This document shows, one piece after another, positions 55,300-64,000 of a stretch of 64,000 nucleotides of DNA. This stretch comes from Reticulitermes speratus (taxonomy: Eukaryota > Arthropoda > Insecta > Blattodea > Rhinotermitidae): contig JAJKFL010000330.1 in the NCBI GenBank assembly GCA_021186555.1, positions 30,792,944 to 30,856,943 on the forward strand, written 5' to 3'. Each line of letters begins with the position of its first letter. Position 1 is the first letter of the stretch. A model generated the notes under the pieces. It worked only from the letters and a program-made list of their open reading frames with translations. It did no database searches and was not told the DNA's origin. The translations under genes were made by a program, and so were the position numbers.

Positions 55300-55794
55300 G
55301 AGAGTTTTTCAACGTGCGAGCCGAGGGAATGGAACATAATCCAAATATTTCAGAACAACTGACGCACTCTGACTCAAAGGCTGCAGTTAGTAAGGTAGAG
55401 AAATATACAATAACCGTGGAGCACTGGACACTGCTTCTCTTAATTTGTAGAGCAACAGGTTCTTTGTATGCGTGTTAACCGTCCTGTCTCACCTAGGGCA
55501 AGGGACGTCGATATTTGGCTTAGCGATAATGCTCTAAATTTGTATTTTAATGTTCCTGCTTCGAATTTCGGCTGACAGAACCGTGGCCGATTTGTCGTGG
55601 TTATCCTCACTTCCTTCACGCGAATCTCAGCGTAGTAAATAAAACTCGCTTCAGCTCTTCCGAATTATTTCCATGTCATTTTTATTCACCCAAGCATTCG
55701 ACGTTACAGACGTACATTCTGAGGTACTAACAGGATTATTAAACATATTATAAATAAATAAAAAAATATTTATGTTTATTACATGATGAGTAGT
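55300..55794. other. No gene seen
   Basis: Nothing recognised. Confidence 0.5.
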
Positions 55795-55980
55795 GCCGAT
55801 CCCAGTGGCCGCTCGGTCTAAGGCGTGAGTCTGAGGCCGCTCGGTTGCTGGGATTGTGGGTTCGAATCCCGCCGGCGGCATAGATGTCTGTCTGTTTGGA
55901 TCTTGTGTGTGAGGTAGAGGTCTCTGCATCGGGCTGATCACTCGTCCAGAGGAGTCCTACCGAATGTGGTGTGTTTAAGT
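55795..55980 (+). mobile_element. SINE family D, 3'-shortened
   Basis: Head GCCGATCCCAGTGGCCGCTC, GGTCTAAGGCG, B box GGTTCGAATCCCGC, body to 'gtcctaccgaatgtggtgtg'. Confidence 0.9.
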
Positions 55981-56059
55981 GTTTAAAGAGTTATTAATCT
56001 TGAAATTACTTTGATTTCGTCTAAACTCTATTGACCCCTAAATAAAACACTGATCATAA

Positions 56060-56560
56060 TTACTTTCTTCACATAAGTCTGCCACGTGTCCCTACCCGGA
56101 GCCACATCAATCCAGTGTACGATCCTGTCCTATTTCTTAAAGAATAATTTTAATATTATCCTCCCCTCTAAGCTTAGGTCTTTCAATTTGCCACTTTCCC
56201 CCCAGGTTTCCCCCCTCAAAAGCCTATATGCACCCCTCATCTCCCCTGTAATTGCCACATGCCCCGCCCATCGTATTCTTCTTGATTTTATCACCCGAAT
56301 AATGTTTGGTAAGGAGTACAGATTACGAAACTCCAATTTATGTAATATCCTCCGGTCCCCTGTTACCTCGTCCTTCTTAGGCCGCAGATATTTTCCTCAG
56401 CACCCTATTCTAAACACCATCAGCCTATTGGAAGTTATTTATTTATCATACCAACTCATGCACAATTTTACAATATTATTACTTCAGTCATTACCATCAG
56501 CCTATGTTCCTTCCTGCAATGTGTAAAACCAAGTTTCACACCCACACAATTGAACAACAT
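56060..56560 (-). pseudogene. LINE reverse transcriptase C-terminus, disrupted
   Basis: The minus strand matches the 39.6-kb fragment region by region: 'NLYSLPNIIRVIKSRRIRWAGHVA' in the open part (56130-56336), with frameshifted counterparts of [13 protein letters not shown] downstream and LRVFEN/GCETW upstream. A 64-bp insertion at 56429-56492 splits the segment that encodes 'ENRVLRRIFG' and its N-terminal neighbour. Older copy of the same LINE lineage. Confidence 0.8.
56429..56492. mobile_element. 64-bp family-H-like insertion with 13-bp TSD
   Basis: ACCATCAGCCTAT occurs at 56416-56428 and 56493-56505. Removing one copy and the bases between restores alignment to the 39.6-kb LINE. The insert contains ATACCAACTCATGCACAATT, the family-H outer motif. 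It is the shortest member seen, probably a heavily truncated copy. Confidence 0.7.
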
Positions 56561-56998
56561 AATTACAGTTATGTATATTTTAATCTTTATATTTTTGGAT
56601 AGCAAAGTGGAAGCTTGAATATTCTGGAACGAATGATAGCACACTTCACAGATAACGTGTAACGCTGCACGGCTTTTTGTAGCAGTGTGAAGTTTGCTTC
56701 GTAAGCGCTGCCATTGACAGTCGCAGAGGGAACACCAGCTTGTTAAACCTGGGGCTTCAAGCATTTATAGGCTTCTAATGTAATTAAATTATAAACCCCT
56801 AATATGTCTGTATTTGATTACCGGCTAAAGCATATCCTTTGCTCGGGTTTCCTTTAAAGAAGCCGCACAGAAATAATAAAATAGCTCATTTTTATTTCAA
56901 ATGTTTTAATAAGTCCTGAAGATTTGTAATTACATATGAATAACTTAAAATTTGTGTACATTTTTAATAAACTTCATAAAACATTGCAAATATCTAAG
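56561..56998. other. No gene seen
   Basis: Nothing recognised. Confidence 0.5.
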
Positions 56999-57007
56999 AA
57001 TATGACC

Positions 57008-57412
57008 GCCGATCCCAGTGGCCGCGCGGTCTAAGGCGTGGGTCTTCGGCCGCTCGCTTGCTAGGATCGTGGGTTCGAATCCCACCGGGGGCATGGATGT
57101 TTGTGTTGTGTTTGTTGAAAGGACGGTAGCATGGAACGTAAAGTGACATGAAGGACGAAAGGATTTAAACAGTACAAAAATGGATCAAAGGGGAAAAACC
57201 CCGGACAGACAAAAAAAAATTCCCACCGGCGGCATGGATGTCTGTCTGTTGTTAGTGTTGTATGTTGTCAGGTAGAGGTCTCTGCGACGGGCTGATCACT
57301 CGTCCAGAGGAGTCCTACCGACAGTGGTGTGTCACAAATGTGTGTGATCATGAAACCTTGATGAAACGAAAGGCCCAGGCCCATATAGGGCTGTCGAGCC
57401 ACAAAAAAAAAA
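57008..57412 (+). mobile_element. SINE family D with internal insertion, TSD intact
   Basis: Head GCCGATCCCAGTGGCCGCGC, B box, and a complete 3' half with an A-run tail. AATATGACC flanks the whole unit (56999-57007 and 57413-57421). At 57101-57221 the body is interrupted by 121 bases ending in nine A's, bordered by CCCACCGGSGGCATGGATGT at 57081-57100 and 57222-57241. Confidence 0.9.
57101..57221 (+). mobile_element. Unidentified A-tailed insert within SINE D
   Basis: Contains 'ggacggtagcatggaacgta' and a GGGG-AAAAA-CCCC hairpin (57190-57202), ending in an A run (57211-57219). The 20-bp duplication on both sides suggests a retroposed RNA, but its first bases 'tttgtgttgtgtttgttg' also resemble SINE D, so a template-switch chimera is possible. 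Parent RNA unknown. Confidence 0.5.
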
Positions 57413-57424
57413 AATATGACCTTT

Positions 57425-57677
57425 CAACCTCATTAAGTGACACCCTGCAAAACACAATTATTTTTTTATTTCTCAATGAATTAAGTTTGTAAAAGTCGAA
57501 AAGTATACAAAAAAACTTAACGCTTCTAGAGATTTCGCTCTCATCTTTCCTCTAGATGTTAAATTTATGAATAACTTCGAGAAAAACATTGAGCATTTAA
57601 GACGCATTATAAAACTCTTACCTATCTTAGTAACCGATTCAAAATTGATATCTCTTAAATGTCGAAATGTAGAGCCT
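57425..57677. other. Spacer, nothing recognised
   Basis: AT-rich DNA between SINE D and a family-P element. Confidence 0.45.
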
Positions 57678-57938
57678 GATATCAGGCTTCCGCCGCGATG
57701 TTGATGAAATCTGTGGTCTTCTGGGGTATTACGCGGCGTCGTGTGATAATTGTTTACCGACGTTTCGGGACAACGTATCGGTCCCATCTTCACGAGTCAA
57801 GAGTCCGAGAAGGAAAGAAAGCCAGCAACCTATAACTCGGACTCTTGACCCGTGAATATGTGACCTGTACGTTGTCCCGAAACGTCGGTAAACAATTACC
57901 ACACGACGCCGCGTAATACCCCAGAAGACCGCAGATTT
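57678..57938. mobile_element. Inverted-dimer element, family P
   Basis: Left side ATCAGGCTTCCGCCGCGATG (one-sided tail), then GTGGTCTTCTGGGGTATTAC and CGACGTTTCGGGACAACG; the right arm mirrors them and ends 'gaccgcagattt'. Very close to the 44.44-kb copy. TSD not evident. Confidence 0.87.
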
Positions 57939-58019
57939 AATCATTCTCGATTCTCATCTATTTATTCAATCACAGCTCATAAACCGCAGAGAATAGAGCC
58001 TGTCCGGATTACGAGAGCC

Positions 58020-58205
58020 TAAAAGGTCTTCATGTAAAGTGGCTGTCATTTTTTGCCTGAGTTTGAATAACACCGAAATGTTTCGACAAATTTAATAAAA
58101 ATACCAAGTATAAAATTTCATGAAAGCCCCGTTTTTGGCAGCGGAGTTGTTCTTTGCTGACAGAAAAAACAACAGACAGACAGACATGCCGAAGCTAAGT
58201 CGCAG
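58020..58205 (+). repeat. Repeat G, 3' half, diverged
   Basis: 'aggtcttcatgtaaagtggc', 'aaaatttcatgaaagcccc', 'ggagttgttctttgctgaca' and 'cagacagacatgccgaagct' follow the G order. Confidence 0.7.
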
Positions 58206-58962
58206 CTGATTAACTAGGGCGACGTAAGAGAAACATTTGTGCCACATTATGAATTGTATATTATTTAGGGCCACACTGCTTAATGATGTGTGTATTATTA
58301 ATTCGAAGAAGATCGCTTCCTGAATTCAGCTCTATATGGCACTTTCAAATATAATACAGATACGGGCATAGATCGCTTTATGCATTATTCGTCATACAGT
58401 CTACTAGAAGAGCGTAATAGCAGGACAGAAGGAAATGGAAGGCAGAAAAGTGATAAACTTACGTTTTAGGTTACTGGGAAACTGTTGGCAGTGATTACTT
58501 TCTATTCAAAAATTTGTGTTTTTATTTTCCGGTTGTCTGGTTATGTGGTTGTGTATCGTGGCTGATTTCACCAAATGGCTGTCAGTACTTGGTTTGAACT
58601 TCGGGTGTAACTAGGTACAAAGCTTCGCAAATGCAGATTTTGTACCCAAATTCCAAATTCCATGCTTCTGTGTATCTGTCCCAGTGGGAACGTAAAAATT
58701 CCTCCCCATTGCAGCCCTACTTTAGTAAAAATTTCGCCATAATGAACCCCCACCCAAAAGAAATCCCAAGTTTATTCAAAGCACTCAACTTCTTTTCTCT
58801 GCCGCATAATCAAAATATTTCGCTTTCTCTCTTCGCGTTCCAAATCCGTTGCTTACCCCGAAACTACCTTTACCATAAGGACAAGCGGGCATTACCTGGG
58901 AAATATCATAGTTCTTAATTTTCCCCATTTATATAAAATCAATAATTATCCGTAGAACGCAA
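58206..58962. other. No gene seen
   Basis: Frames 58568-58753 (minus) and 58631-58918 (plus) overlap the same patch and have no recognisable domain. 58560-58920 is slightly richer in C on the plus strand. Confidence 0.45.
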
Positions 58963-59222
58963 CGTATATTTGTTATACAGAACTAACAGCTACATGTTTC
59001 GGCTTTTAGTTAAGGTCATTCTCAAGCTGTACAATATTTAAACGAATGTTTAATACAGAGCATACACAAAAGAATGGTGCGGTTTCAATAGTGAAAACTA
59101 TTTAAACCGCACCATTCTTTTGTGTATAACCTCTATATAACAATCATGTAAGTCTTGTACAGTCTGATGATGGTTAAGCTAAATCCGAAATATGTATCTG
59201 GTGTTTCTGTATAACAAACATA
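58963..59222. mobile_element. Fold-back element with hammerhead-like traces in both arms
   Basis: Ends CGTATATTTGTTATACAGAA and its mirror TTCTGTATAACAAACATACG. The left arm has ACATGTTTCGGC (minus-strand GCCGAAACATGT, 58992). The right arm has CTGATGATGGTT...AAATCCGAAATATGT (59163-59195). Family-H-like. CGTAGA outside both ends is only a weak TSD. A 78-bp mini-element sits in its middle. Confidence 0.65.
59056..59133. mobile_element. Palindromic mini-element made of mariner TIRs, copy 2
   Basis: CAGAGCATACACAAAAGAAT with GGTGCGGTTTCA, a short centre, and the mirror ending GTGTATAACCTC; TA on both sides. Same end sequences as 15.06 and 49.83 kb. Confidence 0.88.
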
Positions 59223-59239
59223 CGTAGAGTCAGACAGAT

Positions 59240-59546
59240 GGGGCGCGCGGTGGCGTAGTTGGTTGAGGCACTACGCTACAAACCGGAACGTCGCGGGTTC
59301 GATTCCCGATGGTGTCATTGGAATTAATTCCTTGACATAATCGTTTCGGTCGCACTATGGCCCCTGGGGTCGACTCAGCCTCTAACAGAAATGAGTACCA
59401 GGAATATTTCCTGGGCGGTAAAGGCGGCCGGTGCTTGGGCTGACAACCTTACCACCTTCATGTGCCGATTGTCTACAAATCTGGGAGCCTCAAACTCCTG
59501 GATCCCTCAGGGTCTGTCCATGCCTGTAATGGGGTTGCTTTACCTC
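59240..59546 (+). mobile_element. SINE family E, full-length
   Basis: Head GCGCGCGGTGGCGTAGTTGG, B box GGGTTCGATTCCCGA, the E body and 'gggttgctttacct' end. TSD not seen. Confidence 0.9.
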
Positions 59547-59890
59547 AGGTGCATATGGTTGTCAGTCTAAATACTGTGCCAGTGTTGTTGTACCAAGAAT
59601 TAACAAAACAGCAAGTCACATATTTAAGAAAAATGATGTATTATCTCAAATATTATAAAATTGGTCTTAAACCCTTCTGCTTCTCAGGTCCACGGTTTGT
59701 TTACCTCCTCATGTATTTCCTATCATAATCCTATTTGCGTAACATAATCTGTCCTGTTATAGCACCTCTTAATATCCCACAGGCGCGTCCTCTCTAATCC
59801 CATTCTAATTCATCAGTACCTATTTCTGTAGATACATGCATTAATTAAATGTAAGTACTTAATTTCCTTCGCTCTCATAGGCCTGTGACT
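59547..59890. other. No gene seen
   Basis: Nothing recognised. Confidence 0.5.
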
Positions 59891-60001
59891 GTGGATATAC
59901 AAGAATTGGGATGCGTAGGCCTCGACTGGATGGATTTGGCTCAGGATAGGGACAGGTGGCGGGCTCTTGCGAATGCGATAATAAAACTTCGGGTTCCATA
60001 A
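59891..60001 (+). pseudogene. LINE reverse transcriptase, last 36 codons and stop
   Basis: Open to the stop: [20 protein letters not shown] then [16 protein letters not shown]. Same lineage as the 39.6-kb fragment ([20 protein letters not shown]). It starts abruptly, so it is a severely 5'-truncated insertion or a recombined end; about 60 bases of 3' UTR follow. Confidence 0.85.
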
Positions 60002-60238
60002 AGTGCGGGGAAGCTGACGACCTGTTAGCTTCTCAGGAAGGACTCTGTTCCATGGAGTTTAGTGATTTATTTTATGAGAAATCTGTACAAGGAAGCGTCC
60101 CTTCACTACTACTATATAATTACTATAACTGACCGCATTCAGCTGCCCTATAGGGTTTCCTCCGACGTAGTTATTTATTTAATTATTTATGTGATTGAAG
60201 TTTATTTAAAGTCGCTGTCAGTAACTAAGCTCATCCAG
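60002..60238. other. Spacer after the LINE end
   Basis: Probable LINE 3' UTR at the start, then AT-rich DNA. Confidence 0.4.
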
Positions 60239-60520
60239 CAGTGTTTCCCAAACAGGGTTCCGGAGAATATTTTTTTTTGTGGTTCCGCGAGAAATCATAC
60301 AATAAAGAAACAAACACTTTGAAATGCCGCAAATAATTCCAAATATCCCTCGAAATATTGCGGGAATTTTTGTTCGGCAATTGGCAATACTGGTGTAATA
60401 TTTGTGCATTACCACCTGCCTCTTTTTCCTCGCCCGTAAGCGTTTGTGTAGGTAGGTTTTGCTCGCAATATTAAGAATTATTTAAGGAGTTCCTCCATTG
60501 AGAAAGTTTGGGAAAAATTT
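60239..60520. mobile_element. Non-autonomous hAT-like element, decayed right end
   Basis: Left end CAGTGTTTCCCAAAC with 'agggttccggagaat'; right end 'gagttcctccattgagaaag' with GTTTGGGAAA followed by decayed bases. The CAGTGTTTCCCAAAC end is a typical hAT terminal repeat. No matching 8-bp TSD and no transposase. Confidence 0.65.
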
Positions 60521-60848
60521 TTAATATGGCGTCGAATTACCATGTGATAGTGAATAACGTATCAGAACAGTTGCGGAAGAAATTGGCCGTGACCCAAATT
60601 AAAACATTGTTCCCTTATTTTCCTGAAAGAAATAAGTAAAACCATGCAAGTCCATAGACAGGACACTCCCACTCGATAACCCTGCCGTGGACGTCCCATA
60701 TAAAGTTCATAAATTCGTAAACGTTACCGATAGAACCAACTAGCCCTGGCCGGGCTTTCCATTCCTCCTCTAAGGTAAGGTTTATGCTCCCTTGTGTATA
60801 ACATTTTCATCATACTTGTCTTAGTTGTGTTATAAATATTAAAGTGGT
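60521..60848. other. No gene seen
   Basis: Nothing recognised. Confidence 0.45.
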
Positions 60849-60860
60849 TTTATTCAATTT

Positions 60861-61292
60861 CTCTTCTCTTCTTCTTCCATGGCGTCACAGCCCGGGGTGG
60901 GCCAAAGCCTCCGTCTTTTGGGATTTCATCCTGAAGGTTTCCTGGTCGATAAGTGTGCATTCTGTAGTGAGTGACCGGCTCACTGACCGCACAAGTTTTT
61001 GCTCGATACCTGATGAGACTGCCAGAGACATCTGGCAGGCAGTCAGGAGACTTGGGTGAGAAGTGGCCGCTTGAATTTTGCTTACGGACATTACTGGTTC
61101 TATTCATGCCCGTAAGGGTCTTTTACATGCCGTAAATCTACAAATGGGACCGACGGCTTTACTTCCCCTCCGAAGGAAGTGGTGCTACGGATTTTTATCA
61201 CCCTTAAAAGTCCATCGCCCTCGGTCGGGATCGAACCCGCGAACCTTAGGTCCAGTGGCGAGCACGCTAACCACTAGTCCACCGAGGGCGAC
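60861..61292 (-). mobile_element. SINE family B, full-length, minus strand, with TSD
   Basis: Tail of CTT/TCT repeats at 60861-60878, body, and head 'gcgagcacgctaaccactagtccaccgaggg' region at the right end. TTTATTCAATTT at 60849-60860 and 61293-61304 is a perfect 12-bp TSD. Confidence 0.93.
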
Positions 61293-61304
61293 TTTATTCA
61301 ATTT

Positions 61305-61794
61305 ACATGAGAAGAATTATTTCCTTCTCCCTGAATTTATTTTTTTTAAAGCAAACATTGGCAGAATAAAGTTACAGTTCCGGTAGCAAGTATAGCGTAT
61401 AGTGTCGGGGGCTTGGTGATGGTGGGCCGTAGGGCGTTGTGTGGGGGGCAGGCAGTAGATGATAAATCGACCGGAAACTACTTCACCTTCTGCGACCAGA
61501 ATTTGAAACTTTCGTGCCGTGACGCAATCTGACAAATTGCGAGGTACGCCGGTTCGATTTGTTTGTTATAGGTATGGAGATCGACGGAGTTTGTCAAATG
61601 TTTTCTTTGAAAATATTGACAAGCGTATAGGTCAGTATTTCTGAACAAGTGCTCCGAGGGATTCAATATAGTCTCCTCGGGCGCTCAGCCGCGTTAACTC
61701 GTTTAAATGTAACACAATACAATACAATTTAATTCGTACTTGTCCGCAAATTACAGTTTTCCTTAAGGTATATTTATTTTGTTATTTAAAAATA
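61305..61794. other. No gene seen
   Basis: Nothing recognised. Confidence 0.5.
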
Positions 61795-61796
61795 TA

Positions 61797-62825
61797 GAGT
61801 GCAATCTCGATTCTCCGAATCCCGATTGCTCGAGGTGCCTTTTCGTCAGAACGAGAGCGCTATATTTAAGGTTGTTTCTATGTTTGGTAGTCTACAGAAT
61901 TCAGCTGAAATGCGTATATTTGTGTGCACGCGTGTTTTTAAAGCATCACTGTATTTTTTAGCCGTCTTCGTTGTTTATCCTTCAGTATTCTTATGTGATT
62001 CATGTATATATTTTAACGTAACCTACAATGAATGCTAGAAGCAAGAAAAAATGTTTTATTGAAAGAAAACTTGGAAGCTCTGCTTACACATTCAATGTAC
62101 ATATGAACGTAACATTGAGGCGCGTTCGCGTAACAACTGTTGCTGTGGAAGAAATTAATAAATATTACATATTCTGTGCACATGGCTCCAATCTGGCCTT
62201 GGTTATCCAGCATGCAAAGCGCATGCGCCGTATTATATTGTCATCTGTGGTCTGTCTGGCTCTACCATATTTTTCCACATTATCTCACAAACGGCACGAT
62301 TTTCGGAATAAAGTTATTGGAAATAAAATGCGTGTTTTGGTTTTCTCTACAACTTCTGTCTGAAACATTTCTTATTGCAAGAATAATTCAGCGGGAAATC
62401 GTCATAAATGTACATACATCTTCGTGTAAAGTATCAATTATTCTTGTCAGATTGTAATGAATCTTGAATTTTCTCGACAGATTTTCGAAGAACTATCAAA
62501 TATGAAATTTCACGAAAATCCGTCCATTTGGAGCCGATTAGTTCCATGTGGACGGACGGACAGACAGACAGACAGACATGACATGACGAAGCTAATAATT
62601 AGTCGCTTTTCGCAATTTTGCGAAAAGCGCCTAAAAAGCTTGAAGGTTAAAAAAAAAATAAAACAGTAGCATCGGAACTATGTGTAGCATAAATGACTTT
62701 TACTAACGCAATGTGCATATCATACTATATATGTAACTGTATGCTGTAAATTTACGCAATCTTTGCACTTCGGTAATTCGAGGCAAGTTCGATCGTATCT
62801 ACCTCGAAGTATCAAGATTCTACTG
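61797..62825. mobile_element. pogo-like element containing a repeat G copy
   Basis: Left end GAGTGCAATCTCGATTCTCC and reverse-complemented right end CAGTAGAATCTTGATACTTC share about two thirds of their first 25 bases; TA flanks both (61795-61796, 62826-62827). CAGTAGAATCTCGAT-type ends are typical of pogo/Tigger elements. Repeat G occupies 62095-62636 of the interior. No transposase remains. Confidence 0.55.
62095..62636 (+). repeat. Repeat G, long copy 3
   Basis: From 'caatgtacatatgaacgtaa' and 'gaggcgcgttcgcgtaac' to 'tttgcgaaaagcgcctaaaa'. The best copy for the end inverted repeat GAGGCGCGTTCGC / GCGAAAAGCGCCTA. A CAGA run near 62560-62580 is part of the family. Confidence 0.87.
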
Positions 62826-62827
62826 TA

Positions 62828-63189
62828 ATTGATCTGCATGCAGAAATGTTGATTGCTTATTTCCAGAATCAAACGTTCATTTAACACACGATCGATGAGG
62901 TCCTGGCAGTCATTGTGATGAAAATTTTAGTGCTCTGGATTATGATAACATGTAGATTGTTTCGGAACTAATCTTTTTCACTTCTCACTGATTTGTTGTT
63001 ATCGGTCGAGTGGTATGTGACAGGGAATTGTCACTCACAGAACCTGCTCTTTTGTAGCGAAGATATCACAGAGAGCCATTAACAGTTTGAAGAATAACGC
63101 ACATTTAATGTGTCAATCAGTTTCTGAAAAACCAGTGTTTCATGATTCAGGAACGTTTTCTTCCTTCCGGCCTTTATGAAACACGTGTT
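62828..63189. other. No gene seen
   Basis: Nothing recognised. Confidence 0.5.
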
Positions 63190-63345
63190 ATCGGGACAGA
63201 GACCAGGCTAAAGACTCTATTAACAAAGACTTGCGGGTTCATTTTCATCAAAGAGTGATTTTTCTCGTCAACATGCACAGATCATCTCTGGACCCCACCC
63301 AACCTCCTATTCAATTGGTGGTGTTTCCCATACTTCAAGCGTTAG
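63190..63345 (+). mobile_element. SINE family C, very decayed
   Basis: Weak B box 'gcgggttcattttc', then 'ctctggaccccacccaacct' and 'cctattcaattggtggtg', which follow the C body. Tentative. Confidence 0.4.
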
Positions 63346-63420
63346 AGGCTTAAACCTGACAAGTTACCTCAATCTATGCGAAATTTTAGGCTGTTTTTGT
63401 GATATATCTGACGTCTCCGT

Positions 63421-63546
63421 TCTTCTGGAGTGTGTCTTCTGGGGTGTGTCTTCTGGGGTGTGTCTTCTGGGGTGTGTCTTCTGGGGTGTGTCTTCTGGGG
63501 TGTGTCTTCTGGGGTGTGTCTTCTGGGGTGTGTCTTCTGGGGTGTG
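63421..63546 (+). repeat. 14-bp minisatellite, nine units
   Basis: Nine units of TTCTGGGGTGTGTC (first with GGAGTG, last ending GTGAGG). Open minus frames repeat a short H/T/P/R-rich peptide, not a gene. TCTTCTGGGG also occurs in every family-P arm, and family-P-like sequence follows at 63620-63690. Confidence 0.93.
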
Positions 63547-63619
63547 AGGCCACGTAACAGGCTAATTGGTGCCTGAAGTATCGAGACAACCAATGGTCTC
63601 ATCAGGGATACTAAACAGT

Positions 63620-63690
63620 ATTGGTTGGCTGTTGGTCACCAATGTTTCGGCACGGCTTATCAGTCGTACTTTCAAGGGTCAAGAAATCCG
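63620..63690. mobile_element. Family-P-like arm, decayed
   Basis: 'gttggtcaccaatgtttcgg', 'cttatcagtcgtactttcaa' and 'gggtcaag' match the inner part of a family-P arm. Confidence 0.5.
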
Positions 63691-63761
63691 TTTAGTTCTT
63701 AGGTTAAACTTCTAGGGACTGTACTTCGATATTTTCATAGCACTAAAGCACGTATCTAGAC

Positions 63762-63845
63762 AGCGTAGTGACCAGGCTATGGATTTTATCATTAATGAAT
63801 ATAGGTTCAATTCCAGATAAAATACAGAATTGGAAATTCCATACA
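63762..63845 (+). mobile_element. SINE family C head fragment, decayed
   Basis: AGCGTAGTGACCAGGCTATG (A-box region) and 'ataggttcaattccag' (B-box region) about 40 bases apart resemble the tRNA-like head. Confidence 0.45.
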
Positions 63846-63949
63846 CCTTGCCTTTATTCGATAATATAATGAATGGAATGGCTGATGGTATTGTAATTTG
63901 GGAAGCAATTTATTACTGTCTTAATACGTATGCAAGGAGAAGAAGGTTC

Positions 63950-64000
63950 TTTCCTGTGGCACAAAAGCCCAACTCGAGCCTAGGCCGTCTAATTGTTGAG
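63950..64000 (-). mobile_element. SINE family D tail, continues past the window
   Basis: 'aaaagcccaactcgagccta' and 'ggccgtctaattgttgag' match the first ~45 bases (3' side) of minus-strand D copies such as 42.06 kb. Confidence 0.55.

Noticed and set aside
57008..57095. tRNA-Leu gene
   Set aside because: Head of SINE D with the family body attached and TSDs around it; seen in several further copies.

Overview
The window looks like gene-poor nuclear DNA of a large, repeat-rich insect genome. A cockroach (Blattodea, possibly Periplaneta americana) is my best guess. It is AT-rich and has no operons, no bacterial gene density and no convincing complete protein-coding gene. It is filled with tRNA-derived SINEs, fragments of LINE reverse transcriptase, Tc1/mariner, pogo-like and hAT-like DNA elements, and many minisatellites. 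The SINE and LINE translations resemble predicted proteins I remember from cockroach genomes. That is memory, not a search, so the species call is tentative.

Five SINE families recur, called A to E here: A (1.55, 34.9, 35.7 kb), B (3.8, 21.7, 60.9 kb), C (6.6 to 63.8 kb, mostly old copies), D (tRNA-Leu-like; 11.6, 25.5, 33.3, 38.0, 42.1, 48.4, 55.8, 57.0, 64.0 kb) and E (12.3, 18.6, 19.7, 36.6, 49.4, 59.2 kb). Many copies keep 9-16 bp target-site duplications (TSDs). LINE remains are C-terminal reverse-transcriptase pieces at 0.06, 33.6-33.9, 39.6-40.0, 56.1-56.5 and 59.9-60.0 kb. DNA elements include two deleted Tc1/mariner relatives with transposase fragments (15.1-15.6 and 45.1-45.7 kb), two palindromic miniatures made only of the ends of the first, pogo-like elements (12.7-13.2 and 61.8-62.8 kb) and hAT-like elements (25.9, 30.6, 52.4 and 60.2 kb). 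A further ~500 bp repeat, called G, has three long and four partial copies.

The most interesting content is two families of inverted-dimer (fold-back) elements. They have long palindromic arms, one longer single-sided tail, and TSDs of about 10-14 bp, which suggests target-primed retrotransposition rather than cut-and-paste. Family H shares the outward motifs ACCAACT-N-ATGCA and CACCGTG. At 42.9-43.4 kb its arms carry a near-complete hammerhead-ribozyme fold: stem I, CUGANGA, stem II, GAAA, a tiny stem III and a GUC site, with one extra U after CUGANGA. Degenerate versions recur across the window. Family P (24, 27, 34, 44, 57 kb) has the same architecture and a related core. Hammerhead motifs are known in Penelope-like elements and animal retrozymes, so these may be non-autonomous relatives.

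Tandem arrays are the third major component: a ~1 kb 16-bp array (4.55-5.52 kb), a 49-bp array of 16 units (51.3-52.1 kb) with a short sister array (27.4 kb), and 14-, 20-, 24-, 26-, 30-, 79- and 110-bp repeats. Nesting gives a relative history: hAT in SINE C, family H in repeat G and in a LINE, SINE E in SINE A, SINE D in family H, mariner in a TA microsatellite. No functional RNA gene, CRISPR or prokaryotic feature is present.
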